This document shows, in pieces, positions 1 to 8,276 of a stretch of 64,000 bases of DNA. The notes beneath the pieces were generated by a model. It made no database searches. It was not told the origin of the DNA and saw nothing but the letters and a program-made list of their open reading frames with translations. How positions within the stretch are numbered: position 1 is the first letter of the stretch; the number at the start of each line of letters is the position of its first letter. The DNA is from Ornithinicoccus sp045032955 (GTDB lineage Bacteria > Actinomycetota > Actinomycetes > Actinomycetales > Dermatophilaceae), in the NCBI RefSeq assembly GCF_045032955.1, contig NZ_JBJFZU010000003.1, positions 62,001 through 126,000 of the forward strand, given 5' to 3'. The translations under genes and the position numbers were made by a program.

Positions 1-302
1 TGGTAGTCGAGGTGCTCCTCGGCCAGGTAGACCGAGGTCCGGCGGCCCACGTTGGTGAAGCGCACCTCCACGGCGCCGCGCTCCTCGGGGGCGAGCCGCT
101 CGGGCTCGGCGTCACGGACCACCCGGACCGTGGGTGGGCGGCGGGGCATCAGCAGCAGCATCAGCCCGGGCAGGGCGACCAGCGCCACCCCGATCCGGGT
201 GATGTCCTCGTACCCCAGGGTCATGCCGGCGACCGTCACTACCGCCCCGAGGAGAAGGAAGGCCTTTCCCCTCGTGGTCAGCACGCGCCACGGTGACGTC
301 AT
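1..302 (-). CDS. DUF58-type membrane protein, N-terminal part (cut by window edge)
   Basis: An ATG at 302 on the minus strand opens a frame of about 100 codons that runs off the left edge without a stop. The visible protein starts MTSPWRVLTTRGKAFLLL, has two hydrophobic segments around residues 14-33 and 40-56, then a charged start of a soluble region (RPPTVRVVRDAEPER). This is the usual N-terminus of DUF58 proteins, which almost always follow moxR in the same operon, as here (21-base gap). DUF58/MoxR pairs are thought to act as a chaperone-like AAA system on membrane or periplasmic partners; the substrate is unknown. The family call rests on the membrane hairpin and the moxR neighbour, since the conserved DUF58 core lies outside the window. 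Confidence 0.7.
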   Translation of the reverse strand, partial: MTSPWRVLTTRGKAFLLLGAVVTVAGMTLGYEDITRIGVALVALPGLMLLLMPRRPPTVRVVRDAEPERLAPEERGAVEVRFTNVGRRTSVYLAEEHLDY

Positions 303-323
303 CGAGCGAGCGACCCGGGCGGG

Positions 324-1301
324 TCAGCGCCCCGAGGGCACGGAGGTGCGCTCGACCAGGTCGCGGACGATGTCGGGGGTGCCGTGGTGGGACAGCGACG
401 CCTCGCCGGTGGGCAGCACCCGGTGGGCGAGCACCGGGACGGCCATCGCCTGCACGTCCTCGGGGAGGACGTGCTCACGGCCGGCCAGCGCTGCGTGCGC
501 CCTGGCCGCACGCAGCAGCTGCAGACCGGCCCGGGGCGAGGCGCCCAGGCGCAGCAGCCGGTGCGAACGGGAGGCGGCCATCAGCTCGACCACGTACTGC
601 CGCAGGGCCGGGGACACGTGCAGCAGGCGGATGTTCTCGATCTGCTGCTGCACCGCCTCCGCGGTGGTGACCGGGGTGAGGTGCTCGAGCGGGCTCACCC
701 CGCCGTGCGTCTCGAGCATCGTCATCTCCGCCCCGGCGGACGGGTAGCCCATGGAGATGCGCGCCATGAAGCGGTCCCGCTGCGCCTCGGGCAGCGGGTA
801 GGTCCCCTCCATCTCGATCGGGTTCTGGGTGGCCATCACCAGGAAGGGGTCGGGCAGCGGGTAGGTCTGCCCGTCGACGGTGACCTGACGCTCCTCCATT
901 GACTCCAGCAGCGCGGACTGCGTCTTGGGGGAGGCCCGGTTGATCTCGTCACCGACGACCACGTTGGCGAAGATCGCGCCCCGTCGGAACTCGAACGCCC
1001 GGGTGTCCTGGTTGAAGACGGAGACCCCGGTGATGTCGCTGGGCAGCAGGTCGGGGGTGAACTGCACCCGGCTCACCCGGCAGTCGATGGCCCGGGCCAG
1101 GGCCTTGGCCAGCATCGTCTTGCCGACCCCGGGGACGTCCTCGACCAGCAGGTGCCCCTGGGCCAGGAGCACGGTGACCGCGGTGGAGACGGCCTCGTCC
1201 TTGCCCTCGATCACGGTCGCGATGGCGTGGTGCACCGCGCCGGCGACGGACTTGACCGCGTCCAGGTCGACGGTCTCGGGGGCGGGAGAAGGCGCAGACA
1301 T
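324..1301 (-). CDS. moxR: MoxR-family AAA ATPase
   Basis: A 325-residue AAA+ ATPase of the MoxR class. Walker A (GVGKTMLAKA, about residues 58-67) and a Walker B-like stretch (VVVGDEINRA, about 114-123) are plain, followed by the family segment ALLESMEERQVTVDG and a sensor region MATQNPIEMEGTYPLPEAQ. MoxR proteins act in the cytoplasm as ATP-driven chaperones, usually with a DUF58 and a transglutaminase-like partner; the DUF58 gene follows at once. I chose the ATG at 1301: the frame is open further upstream, but MSAPSPAPE fits the family start and a CAAGAT box at 1308-1313 is six bases before it, suggesting a leaderless message. Divergent from mraZ. Confidence 0.93.
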   Translation of the reverse strand: MSAPSPAPETVDLDAVKSVAGAVHHAIATVIEGKDEAVSTAVTVLLAQGHLLVEDVPGVGKTMLAKALARAIDCRVSRVQFTPDLLPSDITGVSVFNQDTRAFEFRRGAIFANVVVGDEINRASPKTQSALLESMEERQVTVDGQTYPLPDPFLVMATQNPIEMEGTYPLPEAQRDRFMARISMGYPSAGAEMTMLETHGGVSPLEHLTPVTTAEAVQQQIENIRLLHVSPALRQYVVELMAASRSHRLLRLGASPRAGLQLLRAARAHAALAGREHVLPEDVQAMAVPVLAHRVLPTGEASLSHHGTPDIVRDLVERTSVPSGR

Positions 1302-1307
1302 GACTCG

Positions 1308-1313
1308 ATCTTG
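1308..1313 (-). promoter_or_regulatory. Putative -10 box of moxR (leaderless)
   Basis: On the minus strand the hexamer CAAGAT ends six bases before the moxR ATG, and no Shine-Dalgarno sequence lies between them. This is the spacing of actinobacterial leaderless promoters. No convincing -35 is visible. Confidence 0.4.
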
Positions 1314-1599
1314 CCAAACGTGCGGCGGGTCCGCCGCAGGTGGTGGGTCCGGATCCCCGACGGACCCCTGCGTGTGCCACCGTCCTCCACCCTGCTCCAC
1401 CTGGCCGCCCTGCCGTGCATCTGCCACGAGGTGCGCCCCGCTGACCTGCGCGTATGCCGTCGGCCGGGACAGTCGGACTCCGGTGAGGGCCTGAGGGGCC
1501 GTCCTCGAGCGGTGACTCTCCTCCACTCCGCCCCACCGCTCTTGACCTGCTGTTTCATCGGAAATTTTGCCGTCGGGCGGGGTGAGTTGCTGGCCGGGG
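1314..1599. other. moxR-mraZ intergenic region
   Basis: No gene is supported here. The stretch separates the divergent moxR and mraZ genes. It contains TTGACC at 1542-1547 followed about 17 bases later by the T-rich TTTTGC (1565-1570), a possible first mraZ promoter; the A/T run at 1559-1568 is unusual for this genome. Nothing else stands out. Confidence 0.4.
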
Positions 1600-1634
1600 T
1601 GGGGGAAAGTGGAGTAGGGTGGGGGCACTTGGAG
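1600..1634 (+). promoter_or_regulatory. MraZ operator array (four TGGRG boxes) with mraZ promoter
   Basis: TGGGG, TGGAG, TGGGG and TGGAG begin at 1600, 1610, 1620 and 1630, an exact 10-base period. Known MraZ operators are short arrays of TGGGN repeats, each followed by about five spacer bases, in front of the dcw operon, so this is very probably the autoregulatory site. TAGGGT at 1615-1620, between the second and third boxes, resembles a -10 element; a bound MraZ would cover it. That would put transcription start near 1627 and give a leader of about 45 bases. Confidence 0.7.
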
Positions 1635-1672
1635 TTGCACAGGCCATCGAGCGAGCGAAGGGGGTGGTGCGC

Positions 1673-2107
1673 GTGCTCTTCCTCGGCACCCACACACCCA
1701 AGCTCGACGACAAGGGACGGATGTTCCTGCCGGCCAAGTTCCGCGAGCGCCTCGCCGGTGGCCTGGTCGTCACCCGTGGCCAGGAGCACTGCCTCTACGT
1801 CTTCGCGCAGTCCGAGTTCGAGCGCGTCGTCCAGCAGTGGCAGGACAGCCCGACCTCCAGCAAGGTGGTCCGCGACTACCAGCGGATCTTCCTCTCGGGT
1901 GCCTCGGACGAGATCCCCGACAAGCAGGGACGGATCACGATCCCCACCCTGCTGCGCACCTACGCCGGCCTCAGCTCGGAGTGCACCGTCATCGGTGCCG
2001 GCAACCGGCTCGAGGTGTGGGACAGCCAGGCCTGGGCGACCTACCTGGAGCGCCAGGAGCAGGCCTTCGCCGAGCAGTCGGAGGAGGTGGTCCCCGGACT
2101 GATGTGA
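1673..2107 (+). CDS. mraZ: Division/cell wall cluster regulator MraZ
   Basis: A 144-residue protein with the two SpoVT/AbrB-like halves of MraZ: FLGTHTPKLDDKGRMFLPAKF near the start (first DKGR motif) and DEIPDKQGRITIPTLL around residues 80-95 (second motif). MraZ is a DNA-binding ring that controls its own dcw operon. I chose GTG at 1673 because it gives the canonical VLFLGT start and family length and follows a purine-rich AAGGGGG (1658-1664) at good spacing; GTGs at 1664 and 1667 are alternatives, and the frame is open back to 1619. Its likely operator array lies just upstream. A 186-base G/C-rich gap without any gene separates it from rsmH. Confidence 0.95.
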   Translation: MLFLGTHTPKLDDKGRMFLPAKFRERLAGGLVVTRGQEHCLYVFAQSEFERVVQQWQDSPTSSKVVRDYQRIFLSGASDEIPDKQGRITIPTLLRTYAGLSSECTVIGAGNRLEVWDSQAWATYLERQEQAFAEQSEEVVPGLM

Positions 2108-2293
2108 CCGCGGCCCTCCACGGCCGGCGCCCGGCCCTCTCCCGTCCACCCGGCGCCCCGACTCCACTTCCCCGGAGCCGGGACGCAGCACCGCTCCCGA
2201 CCCGACTTCCCCCGGGCCGGGGCCGGCAGGTGGACGGTGGGGGACCAGGCGCCGGGGGTGGGAGCAGCATCACCATCCAGGGACCGACGCACG

Positions 2294-3337
2294 ATGACGA
2301 CGAACGCACCACGGGACACCCAGGACCGGCACGTCCCGGTCCTGCTGTCGCGCTGCGTGGAGCTGCTGGCCCCCGCCCTGCAGCACCCCGGGTCCGTCCT
2401 GGTGGACGGCACGCTGGGGATGGGCGGGCACACCGAGGCGGTGCTGCAGGCCTGTCCCGCGGCCCGGGTCGTCGGCATCGACCGGGACCCGCAGGCCCTG
2501 GAGCTGGCCACCCGGCGGCTGGCCGCCCACGGGGACCGCTTCACCCCCGTGCACGCGGTCAGCGACGACCTCCCCGAGACACTGGCCGAGCTGGGGCTCG
2601 CCCGTGCCGACGCGGTGCTCTACGACCTGGGGGTGTCCTCGCTCCAGCTGGACGAGCCGGAGCGCGGCTTCGCCTACCGGCACGACGCCCCGCTGGACAT
2701 GCGGATGGACCAGAGCACCGGGCCGACCGCCGCGGAGGTGCTCAACACCTACGGCATCGACGAGCTCCAGCGGGTGCTGCGCGACTACGGCGAGGAGCGC
2801 TTCGCCCGCCCCATCGCCCGGGCCGTGCTGCGACGCCGCGAGACCGAGCCCTTCACCACCTCCGGCCCGTTGGTGCAGCTGCTGCACGACGTGGTGCCGG
2901 ACGCCTCCCAGCGCACCGGGGGGCACCCCGCCAAGCGCACCTTCCAGGCGCTGCGGATCGAGGTGAACTCCGAGCTCGCCGTCTGGCGCGAGGGGCTGAC
3001 CGGGGCGCTCGCCTCGTTGGCCGTCGGCGGCCGCATCGTCGTCCTGTCCTACCACTCGCTCGAGGACCGCATCACCAAGCGTGGGCTGGCCGCAGGAGCG
3101 ACCAGCTCGGCGCCGCCGGACCTGCCCGTCGAGCTGCCCGAGCACCAGCCCTGGCTGCGCCTGCTGACCCGGGGCGCGGAACGGGCGGACGAGCAGGAGC
3201 AGGCGGCCAACCCGCGCTCCGCCTCGGTCCGGCTGCGTGCCGCCGAGCGTCTCCGCTCCACCCCCGACCAGCGCCCCGACCGGCCGTCCGCACGACGACC
3301 GGACCCGTCCGAGCCTTCCCGCGAGGAGTCCGTATGA
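2294..3337 (+). CDS. rsmH: 16S rRNA m4C1402 methyltransferase RsmH
   Basis: A 347-residue SAM-dependent methyltransferase that N4-methylates C1402 in the ribosomal decoding centre. The SAM-binding glycine motif (GTLGMGGHTEAVL) is near residue 40, followed by the family signatures LGVSSLQLDEPERGF and KRTFQALRIEVN and, towards the C-terminus, VLSYHSLEDRITK. I chose ATG 2294 (MTTNAPRDTQ) over an upstream in-frame start at 2237 because an AGGGA lies about ten bases before it and family proteins start close to HVPVLL. The C-terminal 40 residues are Arg/Pro-rich and unconserved. It overlaps ftsL by four bases (ATGA), implying coupled translation. Confidence 0.96.
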   Translation: MTTNAPRDTQDRHVPVLLSRCVELLAPALQHPGSVLVDGTLGMGGHTEAVLQACPAARVVGIDRDPQALELATRRLAAHGDRFTPVHAVSDDLPETLAELGLARADAVLYDLGVSSLQLDEPERGFAYRHDAPLDMRMDQSTGPTAAEVLNTYGIDELQRVLRDYGEERFARPIARAVLRRRETEPFTTSGPLVQLLHDVVPDASQRTGGHPAKRTFQALRIEVNSELAVWREGLTGALASLAVGGRIVVLSYHSLEDRITKRGLAAGATSSAPPDLPVELPEHQPWLRLLTRGAERADEQEQAANPRSASVRLRAAERLRSTPDQRPDRPSARRPDPSEPSREESV

Positions 3338-3780
3338 GCCAGATGACCGTCTCCGCCCGGCTGGGGCGTACGCCCTTCCGTCAGGCCCGGGTGGGTGCCC
3401 GCGTGGTGGACGCCGCCCCGACCAACCGCAACGCCGGCTTCCTGCTGCTGTGCGCCCTCGTCGTCGCACTGACCTTCACCGCGGTGCTGCTGCTCAACAC
3501 CGTCCGCGCCGAAGGCTCCTACGTGCTGAGCCGGCTCGGGGTGGAGGCCACCGCGCTGCACGACCAGAAGGCGACGCTGGCCGAGGAGCTGGCCGGCAAG
3601 GAGTCCTCCGAGAGCCTGGCCCGCGCCGCGGACAAGCTCAAGATGGTGCCGTCGACGTCCACCGCGACGCTGCGCCTCTCCGACGGGTCGATCACCGGCG
3701 TGGCGTCCAAGGTGGACGGCTCGCGCACGCTTACCGTTGATCTGCCGTCGACGGGCACGGCTCCGCCGAAGGACAACTGA
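3334..3780 (+). CDS. ftsL: Septum formation protein FtsL-like
   Basis: A 148-residue bitopic membrane protein in the ftsL position between rsmH and ftsI. It has a 33-residue cytoplasmic head, one membrane helix (about residues 33-54, LLLCALVVALTFTAVLLL), then a heptad-like stretch (VEATALHDQKATLAEELAGK) expected to pair with an FtsB-type coiled coil in the divisome, and a low-complexity Ser/Thr tail. FtsL proteins diverge strongly in sequence, so the call depends on size, topology and gene order. The start is fixed by the four-base overlap with rsmH. Confidence 0.85.
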   Translation: MSQMTVSARLGRTPFRQARVGARVVDAAPTNRNAGFLLLCALVVALTFTAVLLLNTVRAEGSYVLSRLGVEATALHDQKATLAEELAGKESSESLARAADKLKMVPSTSTATLRLSDGSITGVASKVDGSRTLTVDLPSTGTAPPKDN

Positions 3781-3793
3781 TCAAGGGGTGACC

Positions 3794-5698
3794 GTGGCAT
3801 CAGCACGCAACGGTCGCCGGCCCCGCAGCCGCGGTGCCGTCGCCGCCGGGGTCGCCCACCCCGCCCGACGGGCCCGCGTCCTCATGGTCGGCGTCATGAT
3901 CGTCCTCAGCCTCTTCGCCGCCCAGCTGGTGCGGCTGCAGGGCCTGGACGCGGCCAGCGTCTCCGCGGCCGCCCTCGACGGACGGTTGCAGGTCAAGGCC
4001 ATCCCGGCCGCCCGCGGCAGCATCACCGACGTCGACGGCGACGCCCTGGCGGTCAGCGTCGAGCGCCGCCGCATCGTGGCCGACCCCACCCTGGTCGTGG
4101 ACTACGAGCGGCGCGAGGAGGGCCCGGACGGCACCAACGAGGTCGTCGGCGAGGGCTACGTCGCCGCCGCGGAGGTCGTCGCCGAGATCACCGACGAGGA
4201 CGCCGCGGACGTGCTGGCCAAGCTGACCGATCCCGACGAGCCCCGCTGGACGGTGCTGGTCGCGGACGCCTCGCCGCAGGAGTGGCAGGAGCTGCGCGCC
4301 GAGGGCGTGCGCGGCCTCGCCGCCGAGGAGGTCATGCGCCGCGACTACCCGATCGGCGAGGCGGCCGCCCCGCTGGTCGGCTGGGTGGGGGCCGGGGAGC
4401 TGCCCGCCGGCGGGATGGAGCTGGTCCGGGACGAGGACCTCACCGGCGAGCCCGGCGAGGCCGTCTACGAGGTGGGCAGCAGCGGCGAGATCATCAGCAC
4501 CGGGCTCTCCGAGGAGGACCCCGCCGTCCCCGGCGAGGACCTGCGGCTGACCATCGACGCCGACCTGCAGTGGCGCGCCTACGACGCGGTCCGCACCCGG
4601 GTCAAGGAGGCCGGGGCGCTCTCCGGCTACGCCGCCGTCATGGAGGTCGAGACCGGCCGGCTGATGGCGCTGACCAGCTACCCGTCCTTCGACCCCACGG
4701 ACTCCACGCAGGAGGCCGAGGACATGCGCAACGCGGCCGTCGAGGACGTCTACGAGCCGGGGTCCACCTCCAAGCTCATCACCGCCGCCGCCGCCCTCGA
4801 GGAGGGCATCGTGGAGGCCGACAGCCCGATCGAGGTGCCGACCACGATGTCCCGGGCGGGGACCCGGTTCCGGGACTCCGAGCAGCACCCGTTGCAGAAC
4901 CTGACCTTCGGCGGGGTGCTGGCCAAGTCCTCCAACATGGGCACGATCCTCTACGGCGAGAAGCTCTCCGACCAGCAGCTCTACGACTGGATGCGCACCT
5001 TCGGGATCGGCGACACCACGGGCCTCGGGCTGCCGGGGGAGTCCGCCGGCCTGGTCCCTGAGCCGGCCACCTGGAGCGCCACCACCCGGTACACCTTCAT
5101 GTTCGGCCAAGGGCTGTCCAGCACCCTGCTGCAGCAGCTCGGCGTCTTCCAGACGGTGGCCAACGGCGGCGTCCGGGTGCCACCCAGCGTGATCGCCGGC
5201 ACCGTGGACGAGGAGGGCCGGTACACCGAGGAGAGCGTCCCCGAGGGGACCCGGGTGATCTCCGAGGAGACGGCGTCCACCCTCACCGAGATCATGCAGG
5301 GGGTGCCCTCCACCGGCGGCACCGCACCGCTGGCCGCGGTGCCCGGTCACCACGTGGCGGGCAAGACCAGCACCGCGACCCGGGTGGACCCCGACACCGG
5401 CCGCTACACCGGCGGGGTGACCTCGAGCTTCATGGGGTATGCCCCCGCGGACGACCCGAAGTACGTGGTCGCCGTGGTCATCCAGCGGCCCACCAAGATC
5501 AGCGAGTACGGCGGGATCATCGCCGGACCGGTCTTCTCCGACATCATGCGCTACACCTTGCAGAAGGAGGGCGTGCCGCCGGCCTCCACGCCCCCGGTCG
5601 AGGTCGAGCTCGAGTACGACCCCGAGGACCCGGACCCGGACGAGCCCGGTGCCACACTGGACGACAACGCCATCAAGGACGAAAGGACCGGTGGGTGA
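3794..5698 (+). CDS. ftsI: Divisome transpeptidase FtsI (class B PBP)
   Basis: A 634-residue class B penicillin-binding protein that cross-links septal peptidoglycan. A signal-anchor helix (about residues 30-50) precedes the dimerisation domain (AARGSITDVDGDALAVS) and the transpeptidase domain. The active-site SxxK is STSK with Ser324, and SSN is at 379-381. The third motif, normally KTG, reads KTS at 524-526 (AGKTSTATR), an unusual change in an otherwise intact enzyme. GTG 3794 is chosen because AAGGGG lies 5-6 bases upstream; GTG 3788 is the alternative. The next gene, murF, overlaps by four bases; murE, normally between them, is absent. Confidence 0.95.
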   Translation: MASARNGRRPRSRGAVAAGVAHPARRARVLMVGVMIVLSLFAAQLVRLQGLDAASVSAAALDGRLQVKAIPAARGSITDVDGDALAVSVERRRIVADPTLVVDYERREEGPDGTNEVVGEGYVAAAEVVAEITDEDAADVLAKLTDPDEPRWTVLVADASPQEWQELRAEGVRGLAAEEVMRRDYPIGEAAAPLVGWVGAGELPAGGMELVRDEDLTGEPGEAVYEVGSSGEIISTGLSEEDPAVPGEDLRLTIDADLQWRAYDAVRTRVKEAGALSGYAAVMEVETGRLMALTSYPSFDPTDSTQEAEDMRNAAVEDVYEPGSTSKLITAAAALEEGIVEADSPIEVPTTMSRAGTRFRDSEQHPLQNLTFGGVLAKSSNMGTILYGEKLSDQQLYDWMRTFGIGDTTGLGLPGESAGLVPEPATWSATTRYTFMFGQGLSSTLLQQLGVFQTVANGGVRVPPSVIAGTVDEEGRYTEESVPEGTRVISEETASTLTEIMQGVPSTGGTAPLAAVPGHHVAGKTSTATRVDPDTGRYTGGVTSSFMGYAPADDPKYVVAVVIQRPTKISEYGGIIAGPVFSDIMRYTLQKEGVPPASTPPVEVELEYDPEDPDPDEPGATLDDNAIKDERTGG

Positions 5699-7161
5699 TC
5701 CCCCTGACCCTCCGCGAGATCGCCGGGCTGACCGGCGGCCAGGTGCACCCCGGTGACCCGGGGACGCAGGACCTGCTCGTCACCGGTCCGGTGGTCACCG
5801 ACTCCCGGGAGGCCGGTGCCGGCGCGCTCTACGTGGCCCGGCGGGGCGAGCACGCGGACGGCCACGACTACGTCGCGGCCGCCGCCGGACGCGGGGCCAC
5901 CGCGGCGCTCACCACCCGCCCGGTCGAGGACCTGCCCTGCGTGGTCGTCACCGAGGACCCGCAGCGCCTCTCGGAGCGGCCCGACCGCCCGCCCTACGAC
6001 GCGGTCACCCGTGCCTTCGCGGCGCTCGGGCGCGAGGTGCTGGACCGGTGCTCGGCCAGCGGAGGGCTGCACGTGGTCGGGATCACCGGTTCCTCCGGGA
6101 AGACCTCCACCAAGGACCTGATGGCCCAGGTGGTGGCCGCCCTCGGCCCGACGCTGGCGCCGGAGGCCTCCTACAACTCCGAGGTCGGCGTCCCGTTGAC
6201 GGTCTGCCGGCTGACCGAGGACACCTGCTACCTGATCGCCGAGATGGGCGCCTCCGGGGCCGGGCACATCACCCACCTGACCGGGGTCGCCCCGCCCGAG
6301 GTGGCCGTGGTGCTCAACGTGGGCACCGCCCACCTGGGCGAGTTCGGCTCCCGGGAGGCCATCGCGGTCGCCAAGGGCGAGCTGGTCGACGCGCTGCCCG
6401 CCGGCGGGCTGGCGGTGCTGAACGCGGACGACCCGGTGGTGGCCGCGATGGCCGACCGGGCCGCCGCGGTCGGCGCCCGCACCCTGCTGGTCGGGCGCGG
6501 GGAGCACGCGCAGGTGCGCGCCACCGACCTCAGCACCGACGCCGGCGGGCGTCCCCGGTTCGTCCTGCACGCCCCGGACGCCCCCGAGGGTGGGGTGCCG
6601 GTCTCCCTGCGGCTGGTCGGCGAGCACCACGTCGGCAACGCGCTGGCCGTCGCGGCGGTCGCCCACGAGTGGGGTATGCCCTGGCCCCGGGTCGCGGACG
6701 CGCTCGGCGCGGCCGGCGCCACCTCGCGCTGGCGGATGGAGGTCACCGAGCGCCCCGACGGGGTGCGGGTGGTCAACGACGCCTACAACGCCAACCCCGA
6801 CTCCACCGCCGCCGCCCTGCGGGCGCTGGCCTCGATGCGCGGTGAGCAGGGCCGGGCCGTGGCCGTGCTCGGCGGGATGCTCGAGCTCGGCGCCGACAGC
6901 GACGCCGAGCACGCCGGGGTCGGGGCGCTCGCCGCCAGGCTCGGCGTCGACCACCTGGTCACGGTGGGGCAGCTCGCCGGGCCGGCGGCGACGGCATACC
7001 TGGACGGGGGCGGCGCCCACGTCGACCGGGTCGCCGACCGGCACGAGGCCCGCGCCCTTCTCGAGGGCCTGCTGCGCGACGGTGACGTGGTGCTGCTCAA
7101 GAGCAGCCGCGACTCCGGGCTGCGGCTGCTCGGCGACGAGCTCGCGGAGGTCGGTCGCTGA
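5695..7161 (+). CDS. murF: UDP-MurNAc-tripeptide:D-Ala-D-Ala ligase MurF
   Basis: A 488-residue Mur ligase that adds D-Ala-D-Ala to the UDP-MurNAc tripeptide in the cytoplasm. It has the N-terminal substrate domain, the ATP loop GITGSSGKTSTKDL (about residues 126-139), the EMGASGAGHI segment, and the MurF hallmark NDAYNANPDS near residue 361. These features separate it from MurE, so the ligase found here is MurF and MurE is missing from the cluster. The GTG start overlaps the ftsI stop (GTGA); the stop shares one base with the mraY start. Confidence 0.96.
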   Translation: MIPLTLREIAGLTGGQVHPGDPGTQDLLVTGPVVTDSREAGAGALYVARRGEHADGHDYVAAAAGRGATAALTTRPVEDLPCVVVTEDPQRLSERPDRPPYDAVTRAFAALGREVLDRCSASGGLHVVGITGSSGKTSTKDLMAQVVAALGPTLAPEASYNSEVGVPLTVCRLTEDTCYLIAEMGASGAGHITHLTGVAPPEVAVVLNVGTAHLGEFGSREAIAVAKGELVDALPAGGLAVLNADDPVVAAMADRAAAVGARTLLVGRGEHAQVRATDLSTDAGGRPRFVLHAPDAPEGGVPVSLRLVGEHHVGNALAVAAVAHEWGMPWPRVADALGAAGATSRWRMEVTERPDGVRVVNDAYNANPDSTAAALRALASMRGEQGRAVAVLGGMLELGADSDAEHAGVGALAARLGVDHLVTVGQLAGPAATAYLDGGGAHVDRVADRHEARALLEGLLRDGDVVLLKSSRDSGLRLLGDELAEVGR

Positions 7162-8276
7162 TGGTCAACGTGCTGCTGGCCGGTGGGGTGGCGCTGGTCT
7201 GCGCCCTCTTCGGCACCCCGCTGTTCATCAAGTTCCTGGTGCGCCGCGGCTACGGGCAGTTCATCCGCGACGACGGCCCCACCTCCCACCACACCAAGCG
7301 TGGCACCCCGACCATGGGTGGCGCGGTGATCATCGCCTCGACGCTGGTCGGCTACGTGGTCTCGCACCTGGCGCTGATCCTGCTCGACGTCACCGGGGTG
7401 CTGGAGGTGACCCACAGCCGGTTCACGCTGAGCGCGCTGCTGGTGCTCTTCCTCATCACCGGGCTGGGTTTCATCGGCTTCCTGGACGACTACACCAAGA
7501 TCACCAAGCAGCGCAGCCTGGGCCTGACCTCGCTGGAGAAGCTGGCCGGGCAGACGGTCATCGCCATCGTCTTCGCGCTGCTCGCCCTGCTGGTCCGCGG
7601 GGACAGCTCCCGCGCGCCCGCCTCCACCGCCATCTCCTTCGTCCGGGACACCGCCGTCGACCTGGCCTTCTTCGGGCCGGTGATTGGGGTCATCCTCTTC
7701 ATCCTGTGGGCGAACGTGCTCATCGCCGGCGCCTCCAACGGCGTCAACCTCACCGACGGCCTGGACGGCCTGGCCACCGGGGCCAGCGTCATGGTCTTCG
7801 CCGCGTACTCGGTGATCGGCATCTGGCAGTACAACCAGAACTGCCAGCTGGCGCCGGGACCCAACTGCTACGACGTCCGGGACGCCCTGGACCTGGCGGT
7901 GGTCGCCTGCTCGGTGGCCGGCGCCTGCTTCGGCTTCCTGTGGTGGAACGCCGCCCCGGCCAAGATCTTCATGGGCGACACCGGCTCGCTGGCGCTCGGC
8001 GGTGGCCTCGCCGGGATGGCGATCCTCACCCACACCCAGCTGCTGCTGGCGGTGCTGGGCGGGCTCTTCGTCATCATCACCCTGTCGGTGATCATCCAGG
8101 TCACCTCGTTCAAGCTGACCCGACGGCGGGTCTTCCGGATGGCACCCCTGCAGCACCACTTCGAGCTCCTCGGCTGGGCCGAGGTCACCATCGTGATCCG
8201 CTTCTGGATCGTGGCCGGCATCTGCGTGGCCACCGGTCTCGGGCTCTTCTACGGCGAGTGGGTGGCGAACCTGTGA
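7161..8276 (+). CDS. mraY: Phospho-MurNAc-pentapeptide transferase MraY
   Basis: A 371-residue polytopic membrane enzyme that moves phospho-MurNAc-pentapeptide from UDP to undecaprenyl phosphate, giving lipid I. Family signatures are all present: DDGPTSHHTKRGTPTMGG (about residues 36-53), GFLDDYTKI with the paired aspartates, NLTDGLDGLATG, FMGDTGSLALGG and, at the cytoplasmic end, LQHHFELLGW. About ten hydrophobic segments match the known fold. The ATG overlaps the murF stop by one base and the stop overlaps the murD GTG by four. Confidence 0.97.
   Translation: MVNVLLAGGVALVCALFGTPLFIKFLVRRGYGQFIRDDGPTSHHTKRGTPTMGGAVIIASTLVGYVVSHLALILLDVTGVLEVTHSRFTLSALLVLFLITGLGFIGFLDDYTKITKQRSLGLTSLEKLAGQTVIAIVFALLALLVRGDSSRAPASTAISFVRDTAVDLAFFGPVIGVILFILWANVLIAGASNGVNLTDGLDGLATGASVMVFAAYSVIGIWQYNQNCQLAPGPNCYDVRDALDLAVVACSVAGACFGFLWWNAAPAKIFMGDTGSLALGGGLAGMAILTHTQLLLAVLGGLFVIITLSVIIQVTSFKLTRRRVFRMAPLQHHFELLGWAEVTIVIRFWIVAGICVATGLGLFYGEWVANL

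Noticed and set aside
2108..2293. A second MraZ box array or small gene between mraZ and rsmH
   Set aside because: Several TGG and GGTGGG strings occur but without regular spacing, and no frame has a start with a ribosome binding site; it is simply a G/C-rich gap.
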